Of a stretch of DNA of 64,000 bases, positions 63,702-64,000 are shown in pieces. How positions within the stretch are numbered: position 1 is the stretch's first letter; every line of letters starts with the position of its first letter. The position numbers and the translations under genes are program-made. This stretch comes from Thermobrachium celere DSM 8682 (GTDB lineage: Bacteria > Bacillota > Clostridia > Clostridiales > Caloramatoraceae): positions 744,386 through 808,385 of the forward strand of contig NZ_HF952018.1 in assembly GCF_000430995.1 (NCBI RefSeq), written 5' to 3'. The notes under the pieces are model-generated. The model had not been told where the DNA came from and ran no database searches. It was given only the letters and a program-made list of their open reading frames with translations.

Positions 63702-64000
63702 ATGAATAACGTGTATGAGTTGTGGTTTTTTATGCTCAAAATTAATAGAAAAAAGAAGCTGGATATACTTAAAATAGTAAATCCAGAGGAATTATATAAA
63801 ATGAAAATAGATGAGACAATCAATATGGGTATAGATTTTATAACTGCTGAATATATTTCAAAAAATAAGAGTCTAGAAGAGGTTCAAAATTTACAAAAAT
63901 ATTTAAAGAGTAAAAATATAAATTTTTTATTTTACAATAGTGAATTTTATCCACAAACATTGAAATATATTGAAGATGCACCAATAGGACTATTTTATAT
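63702..64000 (+). CDS. dprA: DNA-processing protein DprA, N-terminal part (continues past the window)
   Basis: The frame from the ATG at 63702 is open to the window end (99 codons and part of the next). It has an N-terminal SAM-like helical region (NVYELWFFMLKINRKK, VNPEELYKMK) and then NSEFYPQTLKYIEDAPIGLFY, the entry to the DprA Rossmann fold. DprA loads RecA on incoming single-strand DNA. taggtgattaat precedes it. The Walker-type core and C-terminus are outside the window. Confidence 0.9.
   Translation, partial: MNNVYELWFFMLKINRKKKLDILKIVNPEELYKMKIDETINMGIDFITAEYISKNKSLEEVQNLQKYLKSKNINFLFYNSEFYPQTLKYIEDAPIGLFY

Overview
The window is a low-GC, AT-rich chromosomal segment from an endospore-forming member of the Clostridia, most likely Clostridiaceae; the genus cannot be fixed from the sequence alone. 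The evidence is the clostridial/bacillar gene order (rqcH ... yicC-remA-gmk-rpoZ-coaBC-priA-def-fmt-rsmB-rlmN-prpC-prkC-rsgA-rpe-thiN ... rnc-smc-ftsY-ylxM-ffh-rpsP-khpA-rimM-trmD-rplS-rbgA-rnhB), sporulation genes (alpha/beta SASP, ylbJ, spoVS, a yteA-type zinc-finger protein), a T-box controlled ileS, strong AGGAGG ribosome binding sites and frequent TTG/GTG starts.

Layout. 1-431: 3' end of an IS30-type insertion sequence. 458-3536: promoter, isoleucine T-box and ileS. 3598-6151: aroB-mtnN-aroF. 6305-7207: a small membrane protein and a YteA-type protein. 7284-12374: an accessory cluster with a CoA-disulfide-reductase-like flavoprotein, two NifX/MTH1175-type proteins flanking two MinD/ParA-type ATPases that carry inserted ferredoxin domains, a Fur-family regulator, a Gly/Arg-rich 50-residue protein (DUF5320-like) and a DUF134 regulator. 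It resembles the 'orange protein' (ORP) complex genes of Desulfovibrio and is the least understood system here. 12418-14350: lspA, rluD-type synthase, pyrR. 14430-18253: rqcH (minus), then dapF-dapL. 18372-33119: the long yicC-to-thiN housekeeping run. 33185-33756: two small membrane protein genes, the second frameshifted, and rpmB (minus). 33991-38422: asp23-type, fakA-type, recG, SASP. 38750-41264: gdhA, rsmD, coaD. 41248-44434: ylbJ, a patatin-like ylbK and tmcAL, on alternating strands and with overlapping 3' ends. 44553-46795: pta-ackA. 46917-49863: yceD/DUF177-rpmF-plsX-acpP-rnc. 49868-50931: a radical SAM gene broken at an A8 tract. 51006-61952: spoVS, smc-ftsY, ylxM-ffh-rpsP-khpA, rimM-trmD, rplS-rbgA-rnhB-yraN. 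62172-64000: comM and the start of dprA.

How the genes work together. Most products serve translation and its quality control (IleRS, RqcH, Def, Fmt, RsmB, RlmN, RsgA, RsmD, TmcAL, RimM, TrmD, RbgA, L19, L28, L32, S16), protein targeting (FtsY, Ffh, YlxM), chromosome maintenance and DNA uptake/recombination (SMC, PriA, RecG, RNase HII, ComM, DprA), cofactor and precursor supply (CoaBC, CoaD, Gmk, ThiN, DapF/DapL, AroB/DAHP synthase, PlsX/ACP) and acetate/glutamate metabolism (Pta, AckA, GDH). Many starts were moved downstream from the longest possible frame because the Shine-Dalgarno sequence would otherwise lie inside the gene.

The observations most worth following are the ORP-like cluster with three different candidate operator sequences (an inverted repeat at 7284-7334, a direct repeat at 11662-11714 and a 19-bp palindrome at 11927-11945), the A8 frameshift in the radical SAM gene, the frameshifted small membrane paralogue, and possible occlusion of the SASP ribosome binding site in recG read-through RNA. 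No tRNA, rRNA or CRISPR array was seen.
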